Part shown: in pieces, positions 43,252 to 51,275 of the stretch
How positions within the stretch are numbered: position 1 is the stretch's first letter
Layout: every line of letters starts with the position of its first letter
Origin: an uncultured Acetatifactor sp.
Lineage (GTDB): Bacteria > Bacillota > Clostridia > Lachnospirales > Lachnospiraceae
Assembly: GCA_910585805.1 (NCBI GenBank)
Contig: CAJUFB010000009.1
Location: 1 to 64,000, forward strand
Direction: 5' to 3'
DNA: 64,000 nucleotides
The notes under the pieces: model-generated
What the model was told of the DNA's origin: nothing
What the model saw: only the letters and a program-made list of their open reading frames with translations
Database searches by the model: none
Translations under genes and position numbers: made by a program

Positions 43252-43542
43252 TTGAAAGTAACAGACAGAAGGGAATCCATAGAACTGTGTACGGAGTCCG
43301 GATGGCAGGCATATGACCTGATCCTGGACGGACAGATGGACAGGGATACAATATTCAGGCTGGGAAAGCTGGGGGATCTGACTTATCTGGAGATGCTGAA
43401 GCAGCCCTTTTACCGGATCGAACAGAACTATTATATGATCAAGGGGCTGGAGGGCGCCGACAGGCTGCGTGTCGCCATGCTGACAGGCCATGAGGAGATA
43501 CTTGTTCGGGTAGAAGCGGCAATTTGCGGCGGACCGAAGTGA
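43252..43542 (+). CDS. Small conserved-looking protein of unknown function
   Basis: A 96-residue soluble protein with no motif that I recognise. It has a mixed alpha/beta pattern (AYDLILDGQMDRDTIFRLGKL, DLTYLEMLKQPFYRIEQNYYMIKGLEGADRLRVAML) and no signal peptide. The start is TTG at 43252, with GGAGG 6 bases upstream. It follows the desulfurase-like gene in the same direction, with a 250-base spacer. Its last codons and stop run into the 29-bp leader repeats in front of the fucosidase, so its C-terminus may have been altered by repeat growth. A link to sulfur or selenium handling by the neighbour is only a guess. Confidence 0.55.
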   Translation: MKVTDRRESIELCTESGWQAYDLILDGQMDRDTIFRLGKLGDLTYLEMLKQPFYRIEQNYYMIKGLEGADRLRVAMLTGHEEILVRVEAAICGGPK

Positions 43543-43635
43543 CTTTTCACTTTAGAACTGTCGCGAAGTGACTTTTCACTTTAGGGCTGTCGCGAAGTGA
43601 CTTTTCACTTTAGAGCTGTCGCGCAGCGACTAAAT
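43537..43635 (+). repeat. 29-bp tandem leader repeats before GH29
   Basis: Three units of about 29 bases, GTGACTTTTCACTTTAGA followed by RCTGTCGCGAA, the last ending in GTCGCGCAGCGAC and then TAAATTAGGAGG, the fucosidase ribosome binding site. It matches the leader of uxaC (17536-17579) in sequence and position. Confidence 0.85.
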
Positions 43636-43652
43636 TAGGAGGACTTGAGAAT

Positions 43653-45014
43653 ATGGAGAAGAAAATGCCTCGTGAGATGACAGGCGCGGAATTGAAATCC
43701 ATGCTGAAAAGCAGCATAAATTTCAAAAGCCTGGGAGGGCTGAAATGTGACGAACTGACCCTTCCGCCGGAGGACAAGCAGTGGTGGCGTGACGCCAAGA
43801 TCGGCATGTTTGTGCACTGGGGACTGTACTCCATCCTGGGGAGAGGGGAATGGGTCAGGTTTAATGAGAAAATTCCCAAAGAAGAATACGAAGCCCTGGC
43901 GGACCAGTTCATTCCCCGGGATTTCGATATGAAGGAATGGATGGAGATCGCCAAAGGCTTCGGCGCAAAATATGCCGTCATGGTGACAAGGCATCACGAC
44001 GGTTTTTCCCTCTGGAACAGTGAGGGGAGCCATGAGCATTTTACTTCCTGGCACAGGGGCGCCCACAGGGATTTCGTGGGTGAGTATGCGGCAGCCTGCA
44101 GGGAGGCGGGCCTGAAGGTGGGAGTTTACTATTCTCCCATGGACTGGCGCTTTCCGGGATATTTTGACCCGGAGGGACTGCCGGAGAACGCGGCCTTGAT
44201 GAAGAAGCAGTGCTATGCCCAGGTGGAGGAGCTGTGCAGCAGGTATCGGCCGGATATTCTGTGGTACGACGGGGGATGGCTGGCCCACAAGGGCAGCGAT
44301 ACCTCCAGCGCCTGGTTCTGGGAGCCGGTGAAGCTGAACAAAATGGCCAGGAGCTATAACCCGAAGCTGCTGATCAATCCCCGTTCCGGCTGGGAGGGAG
44401 ATTTTTACTGCGACGAAGGTTCACATGAGATTACGGGCGGGATCATTCCCGTACCCTGGGAAAAGAATATGTGTGTGTGCTCCGGGAGCTCCTGGGGCTG
44501 GATGGCGGAGGATCCGGTGTCCGATTTTGACTGGCTGATCCGGATGATGGTGAACGTGGTGTGCCGGGGCGGCAACTGGCTGGTGAATATCGGCCCGGAC
44601 AGGAACGGCAGGATCTCCGATGAGATCAGGAAGCGCATGTTCCAGGTGGGAGACTGGCTGCGCGTTTACGGGGAGAGCATTTACGCTGCGTCCGCGGGCC
44701 CTTATGAGCCGGTAGACAATGTGTACGGCTCCACATGGCACGGAAATAAAGTGTACCTGCATATCCTGGACGTGGAGGCATTCCGGAGCTGCGTGCTTCC
44801 ATATACGGAAAACCGTATAAAAAATGCCGCATTGTTCTCCGGAGAGAAAGCCGGAGAGAAAGTGGAGGCTGCAGAGACCCCCGAAGGCATTCGACTGGTC
44901 TTGCCGGAAGGAACAGGACAAGACGGAGAACCGGATATCATTGTGGTACTCACCATGGAGGAGGAAGTCAGAGCCGGCGGCGATGCGGAGATCTATTTTA
45001 CCGGAAAGGAATAA
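43653..45014 (+). CDS. Alpha-L-fucosidase, GH29 (second)
   Basis: A 453-residue GH29 enzyme. WWRDAKIGMFVHWGLYSILGRGEWV, MVTRHHDGFSLW, VGVYYSPMDW and the nucleophile D206 in PDILWYDGGWL are the family hallmarks, followed by LLINPRSGWEGDF and a C-terminal beta domain. Unlike the enzyme at 25979 it has the classical WYDG nucleophile and HWGLYS motif, so the two probably cut different fucosyl links. No signal peptide; cytosolic. AGGAGG lies 11 bases before the ATG. A 216-base spacer without recognisable signals follows. Confidence 0.95.
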   Translation: MEKKMPREMTGAELKSMLKSSINFKSLGGLKCDELTLPPEDKQWWRDAKIGMFVHWGLYSILGRGEWVRFNEKIPKEEYEALADQFIPRDFDMKEWMEIAKGFGAKYAVMVTRHHDGFSLWNSEGSHEHFTSWHRGAHRDFVGEYAAACREAGLKVGVYYSPMDWRFPGYFDPEGLPENAALMKKQCYAQVEELCSRYRPDILWYDGGWLAHKGSDTSSAWFWEPVKLNKMARSYNPKLLINPRSGWEGDFYCDEGSHEITGGIIPVPWEKNMCVCSGSSWGWMAEDPVSDFDWLIRMMVNVVCRGGNWLVNIGPDRNGRISDEIRKRMFQVGDWLRVYGESIYAASAGPYEPVDNVYGSTWHGNKVYLHILDVEAFRSCVLPYTENRIKNAALFSGEKAGEKVEAAETPEGIRLVLPEGTGQDGEPDIIVVLTMEEEVRAGGDAEIYFTGKE

Positions 45015-45230
45015 GCGGGGACATATGGGGTGAGAGCCTTTGCAATCTTTGCAATGAGAGACAGACAGTATATGAAAAAGCTGCGCTTCTATGTTCAGAA
45101 ATGACTGTTTCGAAATGACTGGTCAGGAACGAATGATCAGGAGCAAATATTCAGGAACGGAGGCGCTCACGGGTATCATTTACAGGTAAGCGCGGCGGCG
45201 GAAGGCTCCGCGCACGGAAAAGAGGACAGG

Positions 45231-47330
45231 ATGAAATATGGTGTATCGTACTATCCGGAGCATAAGACAGAGGAAGAACGAAAAGCGGATCTGGCGCTTT
45301 TAAAGCAGTCGGGCATCAATACGGTGCGGATGGGAGAGTTTGCCTGGTGCCGGATGGAGCCTTCGGAGGGGAATTTTTCCTTCGGGTGGCTGGAAGAAGT
45401 GGTGGAGGAGCTGGGAGAGGCAGGGATTCGAACCATCCTCTGCACGCCCACGGCCTGCCCGCCCGCCTGGCTGGTGGAAAAGCACCCGGATATTTTATAT
45501 ATGGACAACCGCCGGATACGCCGTCCTTTTGGCGGCCGACGGCATTATTGCTATAATCATGAGACTTACAGGGCGTACTCCGTGCGGATCGCGGAGGAGA
45601 TGGCCAGGGCTTTTGCAGGGAATCCTTATGTGGCAGGGGTGCAGATTGACAATGAACCCGCACAGGAGGGAACCGGGCGCTGCTGCTGTCCGGTCTGCGA
45701 AGAGAAATTTCGGGCATATCTGCGGCAGGAATACGGGAGCATTGAGAATTTCAACAGAAGAAGCGGCAGCATTTTCTGGTCCCAGGAGTATGAGGATTTC
45801 AGTCAGATTCCGCTGCCTGTAAATACCATTGAGACAGGGGCCCGCAATCTGATCGACGCCTATTACGAGAATCCTACCCTGAGGCTTCAGTTTGAGCGTT
45901 TCTGCTCCCGCAGTCAGAAGGAATATCAGGACCTGCAGGCAAAAGCGCTTCGCAGGTATCTGCAGGTGCCCGTTACCACCAATGCCACAGGCCTTGCCAC
46001 CAACAGCATTGACTACTATGACAGCACAGAGGGGCTGGACCGGTATGCCTTCGACTTTTATCCGTCCTTAAGGGATGCGGAGGTGGATTCCTTTCCCTAT
46101 GCCTTTGCGAGAGGCGTGAAAGACGGGACGCCCTTCTGGGTGCTGGAATTTATGTCCGGCGGCGGTCACAGGCTGGGGGGAAGCGGCAGGCTGCAGCCCA
46201 ATCCCGGGGCGATGAAGCAGGCGGTGGTGCAGTCCATGGCCCACGGAGGGGAGATGATGCTGCATTTTCAGTTCCGTACCTATCCTTTCGGGGCGGAACA
46301 GCTCAACTATGCCATCGTGGATATGGACGGAATCCCCAGGAGACGGTACAGGGAGATGCAGGAGACGGCGGAGCTGCTTCGGAAGCTGGAGCCTCTGGAG
46401 GGGGCCGCATTTCCCGGTGAAGCGGCGGTATGCTTTGACTATGATTCCCACTGGGCATTGCGCATCAAACCGGTAAACGATCCTGCGTTTCATTATGTGG
46501 ATTATTGCGGCAAGCTGTATCATTATCTGGAAAATATCGGCGTGACGGCAGATGTGGTTTCTCTGAAGAGGGACTGGAGCCGGTACCGGGTGGTCATCCT
46601 GCCCGCAGCCATCATCATGTCTCCGGAGCAGCAGGAGAAGGTGAGGCATTACGTAGAACAGGGCGGCACTGTGGTGGCCACCTTCCTGACATCCGTGAAA
46701 AATGAGGATAATGTGGGCTATACCCAGTCACTTCCCGCCGGACTGACGAAAGTGTTCGGCAGCGTGGTGGAAGAGGTGGAGCCTGTATTTGAGGAAAACC
46801 ATACGAAGCTGCGCCTGTGCATGGAGAGCTATGAGGCCCTCTGCCATATGGAAGAGACGGAGGATAACCTGCTGGAAACCTCCGACGGGCTGTGGAGCGA
46901 GCTGTTGGGCGGCGTGTCGGAGACTTTGGGAAGCTATACGGAGGGCTATAAGGAGGGCGCAAAAGTCGTATCGGCCTTTTCTTATGGCAGGGGCAGGGCG
47001 TATTATGTGGGAACGGACCTGGAGCCGGAGGCCTGCCGTATTTTTCTGAAAGGTGTCATGAAGGAAGCAGGCGTGCGCCGCAGCCTGGTGGAGCGGGAAG
47101 AGGGCGTGGAGCTGGTGACCCGCAGGGGACATGAGGAAGACTACCTGTTTTTATTCAATTTTACGGCCAGGGAGACGGAGGTAAAGCTGCCGGCAGGGTG
47201 CAGGGATTATCTGACAGGTAAGCCTCTGGGAGAAAAATGCAGGATTGCGCGGAACGGCATTCTGATCGCCGGTTTCAGCAACAAATCAGCTGCCGGCGGC
47301 AGGACGGGCAGCTACGGGAGGACAGTATGA
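45231..47330 (+). CDS. Beta-galactosidase, GH42
   Basis: A 699-residue GH42 enzyme of normal length. The acid/base is E142 (VQIDNEPAQEG) and the nucleophile E306 (PFWVLEFMSGG). The zinc-binding cysteines C107, C151/C153 and C156 of the family are present. An A4-trimerisation-type domain and a C-terminal beta domain follow. It hydrolyses terminal beta-galactosyl links, inside the cell here because no signal peptide is seen. The stop overlaps the GH31 start (ATGA), so the two enzymes are made together, as expected for stepwise removal of side chains from one oligosaccharide. Confidence 0.95.
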   Translation: MKYGVSYYPEHKTEEERKADLALLKQSGINTVRMGEFAWCRMEPSEGNFSFGWLEEVVEELGEAGIRTILCTPTACPPAWLVEKHPDILYMDNRRIRRPFGGRRHYCYNHETYRAYSVRIAEEMARAFAGNPYVAGVQIDNEPAQEGTGRCCCPVCEEKFRAYLRQEYGSIENFNRRSGSIFWSQEYEDFSQIPLPVNTIETGARNLIDAYYENPTLRLQFERFCSRSQKEYQDLQAKALRRYLQVPVTTNATGLATNSIDYYDSTEGLDRYAFDFYPSLRDAEVDSFPYAFARGVKDGTPFWVLEFMSGGGHRLGGSGRLQPNPGAMKQAVVQSMAHGGEMMLHFQFRTYPFGAEQLNYAIVDMDGIPRRRYREMQETAELLRKLEPLEGAAFPGEAAVCFDYDSHWALRIKPVNDPAFHYVDYCGKLYHYLENIGVTADVVSLKRDWSRYRVVILPAAIIMSPEQQEKVRHYVEQGGTVVATFLTSVKNEDNVGYTQSLPAGLTKVFGSVVEEVEPVFEENHTKLRLCMESYEALCHMEETEDNLLETSDGLWSELLGGVSETLGSYTEGYKEGAKVVSAFSYGRGRAYYVGTDLEPEACRIFLKGVMKEAGVRRSLVEREEGVELVTRRGHEEDYLFLFNFTARETEVKLPAGCRDYLTGKPLGEKCRIARNGILIAGFSNKSAAGGRTGSYGRTV

Positions 47331-49651
47331 AGATCATCAGAGTGGTATGTACGCCGGACGGTGTGTGCAGAGAACCGGGAGATATCATTGAGAAGGAATT
47401 TGCGCCGGATGAAAGCATGGTTGCGCAGGCGGCGCGGGGAGAAGGAGGAACAGGACAGGCTGGCCGGCTGGAATTTGTGAAAAATGCCGGGGAGCGCCCT
47501 GTGCTGGTGCAGGAGTCCTGCAGCTTCATCCCCAGGGCGGTAACCCGCTATGTGATCGAGGGGAAGGCCCGGGTAGCGGTGAAGAAAACCGTGGACGGGG
47601 AGAGGACGGTTGTGGAAAATGCCGGGGAGACAAAGGTGGCAGACGCTTATGAGGCAAAGCTTGTTTTCTCCATCGGAGAGAAGGAGCGCATCCTGGGATT
47701 GGGTCAGCACGAGGACGGCATTGCCAGTTACAGGAACTGTACCCAGCATCTCTATCAGAATAACATGCAGATTCCCATGCCGGTATTTGTGTCCGACGCA
47801 GGTTACGGGGTGCTGCTGGATGCAGACTGCCTGATGGTGTATGAGGAGCGGGACAATCAGGTCACCATATCCATGGATGCGGTGGAGCAGGCTGCCTACT
47901 ATGTGATCATGGCGGAGGACATGGCGGGACTGGTCCGGGGAATCCGCAGGATTACGGGCAAGGCGGCCATGCTGCCCAGATGGGCTTACGGCTATATCCA
48001 GTCCAGGGAACGGTACAGATCCCAGGCGGAGCTTAAAAGTACGGCGGAGGAATTCAGGCGCAGGCAGATTCCGGTGTCCTGTCTGGTGCAGGACTGGCTC
48101 TCCTGGGAGGAGGGAAAATGGGGGGATAAGCATCTGGACAAAACCCGCTATCCCGATCTGAAAGAGCTGACGGACAACCTTCATGAGCAGGGCATTGGCC
48201 TGATGCTGTCCGTATGGCCCAATATGAACAAGGGCGGGGAGGACAACAGGGAGATGATGGAGGCAGGCAAGCTGTATGCCAACCTTTCTACTTACGATGC
48301 CTTCGACGGAGAAGCCAGGGCGCTTTACTGGAAGCAGTGTGAACGGGAACTGTTTTCCGGCGGTGTGGATGCCTGGTGGTGCGATTCCACGGAGCCTTTT
48401 ACACCGGACTGGAACGGGGCGGAGAAACGCAGCGCCGGGGAACGGTACCGGATATCCAAAGCGGAGCTGACCAGGTATATGGATGCCAGGAAAGCCAATG
48501 TGTACGCAGTGTACCACGCAAAAGGGATTCATGATAACCAGAGGAAAGCCGCCCCGGAGACCAGGGTGATGAACCTGACACGTTCCGGATATCTCTCTTC
48601 CCAGAAGTACGGCGCCGTATTATGGTCAGGGGATATTGCGGCCACATGGGATGTGCTTAAGCGCCAGATCGTGGAGGGTTTGCAGATGGCGGCCAGCGGG
48701 ATTCCTTATTGGAATATGGATATCGGAGCCTTTTTCGTGGGGAACCAGGAAGCATGGAAGCGATGGAGCGGCGCCAAAGAGGGTACACATCCCTGGTTCT
48801 GGCATGGTGACTTCGAAGAGGGCGTCGGGGACAAAGGCTATTGCGAGCTCTATGTGAGATGGCTCCAATACGGTACCTTCCTGCCTGTGATGCGCTCCCA
48901 CGGTACGGATACGCCCAGAGAGCCATGGCAGTTCGGGCAGGAGGGTGATGTGTATTATGACACGATTGTCAGATATATCTGCCTCCGCTACCGCCTTGTG
49001 CCGTATTTTTATGCTCTGGCCTACAGGATATGGAAGGAAGACGCCATGTCCATGCGGAGTCTGATTTTCGATTATGGGGAGGATGATAAGGCGGCGGAGA
49101 CAGAGGACGAGTATCTGTTCGGCGATTTTCTGGTATGTCCGGTTACCTTTCCCATGGAGTACGGGCCGGGCAATACGCCTTTGCAGCGGGAGAAGTCCAG
49201 AAAGGTTTACCTGCCGAAAGGAGACGGCTGGTATGACTATGATACAAAGGAATATCTGGATGGCGGACAGGAATTTCATGCCCGGGCCCCGGTGGAGAAG
49301 ATGCCCCTGTATATCAGGGCGGGAAGTATCCTGGCCGTGGATAATGCTGAGACAGCGGATCTGTATCATGAGCAGCGCCCGGAGGAAATGGAGCTGGAGG
49401 TGTATGCGGGAAAGGACGGGGCATTTACCTGCTACATGGACAGCGGCAACGGATACGGCTACCAGAGCGGGGAATATGCCGCTGTCAGGGTATCCTGGAA
49501 AGAAAGAGGCTGTGAGCTTACGCTTGGAGCGGCGGAGGGAAGATATCCTTATCCTTCAAGGTGGAAGGTTACGCTGTATACAGCCCGGGGCAGCAGTGTG
49601 CGGGAAGTGGAATATCAGGGGAAAGAGCTATGTGTAAGCTTTCTGCAGTGA
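47327..49651 (+). CDS. GH31 alpha-glycosidase (alpha-xylosidase/alpha-glucosidase type)
   Basis: A 774-residue GH31 enzyme. The nucleophile is D353 in VDAWWCDSTEP and the likely acid/base D436 in LWSGDIAATWDVL. RWAYGYIQSRERY and PYWNMDIGAFFVG are further family motifs. GH31 members of this layout include alpha-xylosidases that trim xyloglucan and alpha-glucosidases; the exact sugar is not certain. The ATG at 47327 has GGGAGG upstream and overlaps the GH42 stop, so a longer frame from 47237 inside GH42 is rejected. Next to GH42 and a fucosidase, it fits xyloglucan-type side chains (fucose, galactose, xylose). Confidence 0.92.
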   Translation: MKIIRVVCTPDGVCREPGDIIEKEFAPDESMVAQAARGEGGTGQAGRLEFVKNAGERPVLVQESCSFIPRAVTRYVIEGKARVAVKKTVDGERTVVENAGETKVADAYEAKLVFSIGEKERILGLGQHEDGIASYRNCTQHLYQNNMQIPMPVFVSDAGYGVLLDADCLMVYEERDNQVTISMDAVEQAAYYVIMAEDMAGLVRGIRRITGKAAMLPRWAYGYIQSRERYRSQAELKSTAEEFRRRQIPVSCLVQDWLSWEEGKWGDKHLDKTRYPDLKELTDNLHEQGIGLMLSVWPNMNKGGEDNREMMEAGKLYANLSTYDAFDGEARALYWKQCERELFSGGVDAWWCDSTEPFTPDWNGAEKRSAGERYRISKAELTRYMDARKANVYAVYHAKGIHDNQRKAAPETRVMNLTRSGYLSSQKYGAVLWSGDIAATWDVLKRQIVEGLQMAASGIPYWNMDIGAFFVGNQEAWKRWSGAKEGTHPWFWHGDFEEGVGDKGYCELYVRWLQYGTFLPVMRSHGTDTPREPWQFGQEGDVYYDTIVRYICLRYRLVPYFYALAYRIWKEDAMSMRSLIFDYGEDDKAAETEDEYLFGDFLVCPVTFPMEYGPGNTPLQREKSRKVYLPKGDGWYDYDTKEYLDGGQEFHARAPVEKMPLYIRAGSILAVDNAETADLYHEQRPEEMELEVYAGKDGAFTCYMDSGNGYGYQSGEYAAVRVSWKERGCELTLGAAEGRYPYPSRWKVTLYTARGSSVREVEYQGKELCVSFLQ

Positions 49652-49780
49652 ATGGGAAAGTCGTGGGCAGCTTTTGGCCATTGGCAGGTGCTTCCGGCCG
49701 GAAACCTTTGCCGGACGGAAAGAAGAGACATCGGGCAAAAGTCTTAAGCCTGAGCAGAAAAGAAGGAAAGGAACGCGGGA

Positions 49781-51118
49781 ATGAAGGGAAAAGAGAAAGC
49801 ACCCTGGGAAAAAGGACCCTTGAAGGTGACGGAGGACGGAAGGTATTTTCGCTGCGGCGAAGAGCCCTTCTTTTTCCTGGGGGATACGGCATGGCTTCTG
49901 TTTCACCAGCTGACGCTGGAGGAGAGTTGTCTGTACCTGAGAAACAGAAAGGAACTGGGCTACAATGTGATACTGGCAGACTTCGTTCATACGGCGGACC
50001 AGAAAAACAGAGCCGGAGACAGCGCGCTGACAGACGGGGATCCGGCCAGGCCGGACACGGAGGGAGGCTTCTGGAAGCATGTGGATGCGGTGGTGGAAAT
50101 GGCCGGGGAGCTGGGGCTTTTCCTGGGATTGCTTCCCGTGTGGGGCAGCAGCATGGTAAAAAGCGGCTGCCTGAACAGCGGCAATGTGGATGCCTATATG
50201 AAGTTTGTTCTGGAACGCTACCATGATTGTCCTCATATTATCTGGATCGTGGGAGGAGATGTGCGGGGGGATGCGGCGGCTGACGTATTCCGGCGCATGG
50301 GCAGGCTGATGAAGGCGGACAGGCCGGACAGGCTTGTAACTTACCATCCGTTTGGCCGGACCAGTTCCTCCCTCTGGTTTCACGAGGAGGACTGGCTTGA
50401 CTTCAATCTGTTCCAGTCCGGTCACAGGCGTTATGACCAGGTCAGCATGCAGGAATGGGATGACAATACGGCGAGGGAAGGGTGGTTCGGCGAGGACAGC
50501 TGGAAGTATGTGGAACGGGACAGGGGAAGAACGCCGGCAAAACCAGTGCTGGACGGCGAGCCGTCCTATGAGTGGATACTGCAGGGGCTTCACGACAATA
50601 CCCAGCCTTACTGGAAAGCGGCGGATGTGAGAAGGTATGCCTATTGGAGCGTGTTTGCCGGGGCGGCAGGGCATGTGTACGGGCATAATTCCATCATGCA
50701 GTTTTACAGGGATACTTCCAGGGAGGGAGCTTTCGGGGCGAAATATCTCTGGACGGATGCCATTCATCATCCCGGAGGCGCCCAGATGGTTCATCTGAAA
50801 AAGCTGTGTGAGCGGGTGGGTTTTGAAAAAGGACATCCTGCCGGGGAATGGGTGCTCCGCGGACAGGGGGAGAAATATGACTATATCAGTGTCTTCGCCG
50901 GAGAGGATTTTCTGCTGGCCTATACGGTGAACGGCAGGCAGTTCGTTTTGTCCCTGGAGGCTTTTGAGGGGAGAGAGCTGGAGGCTTACTGGATGGATCC
51001 TGTCACGGGACTCTGTACTTATGCCGGAGGAATTACCGGAGGCGGAGAGGCCTTGTTTGCGCCGCCGGAGAGAGAAGACGGTACAGACTGCGTGCTGGTG
51101 CTGCTGGCGGAAGAATGA
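49781..51118 (+). CDS. GH140-like (DUF4038) glycosidase
   Basis: A 445-residue protein of the DUF4038 family, whose characterised members are GH140 endo-apiosidases acting on rhamnogalacturonan II. The N-terminal TIM barrel starts GPLKVTEDGRYFRCGEEPFFFLGDTAWLL; candidate catalytic residues are D160 (IVGGDVRGD) and E260 (VLDGEPSYEW). The C-terminal 90 residues form the small beta domain that usually follows (LEAYWMDPVTGLCTYAGGI). AAAGGAA precedes the ATG. No signal peptide. It closes the GH42/GH31 operon and is followed by a strong terminator. Apiose specificity is inferred from family only. Confidence 0.85.
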   Translation: MKGKEKAPWEKGPLKVTEDGRYFRCGEEPFFFLGDTAWLLFHQLTLEESCLYLRNRKELGYNVILADFVHTADQKNRAGDSALTDGDPARPDTEGGFWKHVDAVVEMAGELGLFLGLLPVWGSSMVKSGCLNSGNVDAYMKFVLERYHDCPHIIWIVGGDVRGDAAADVFRRMGRLMKADRPDRLVTYHPFGRTSSSLWFHEEDWLDFNLFQSGHRRYDQVSMQEWDDNTAREGWFGEDSWKYVERDRGRTPAKPVLDGEPSYEWILQGLHDNTQPYWKAADVRRYAYWSVFAGAAGHVYGHNSIMQFYRDTSREGAFGAKYLWTDAIHHPGGAQMVHLKKLCERVGFEKGHPAGEWVLRGQGEKYDYISVFAGEDFLLAYTVNGRQFVLSLEAFEGRELEAYWMDPVTGLCTYAGGITGGGEALFAPPEREDGTDCVLVLLAEE

Positions 51119-51150
51119 TCTGAAAGGCGGCGGTTGGCACACTCTGTATG

Positions 51151-51198
51151 AAAGGGGCCGTGGGGAAATAACTGCATTTCCCTACGGCCCCTTTCTGT
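51151..51198. terminator. Strong terminator between convergent genes
   Basis: Arms 51151-51169 and 51176-51194 form a 19-base stem (one mismatch) around AACTGC, with TTTCTGTT after it on the plus strand and TTTCAT on the minus strand. It ends the glycosidase operon and possibly also the RM gene. Confidence 0.85.
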
Positions 51199-51275
51199 TC
51201 AGGCAGTTTATACTCGCGTTCAAAAACATTTGTCATCAGAAATGTATAACGAGCGAGAGCATCTGTATTGCAGAC

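Noticed and set aside
49628..51142. 504-codon frame antisense to the GH140-like gene
   Set aside because: No domain, rich in Pro/His/Arg as usual for shadows of GC-rich genes, and it crosses a terminator-side intergenic region.
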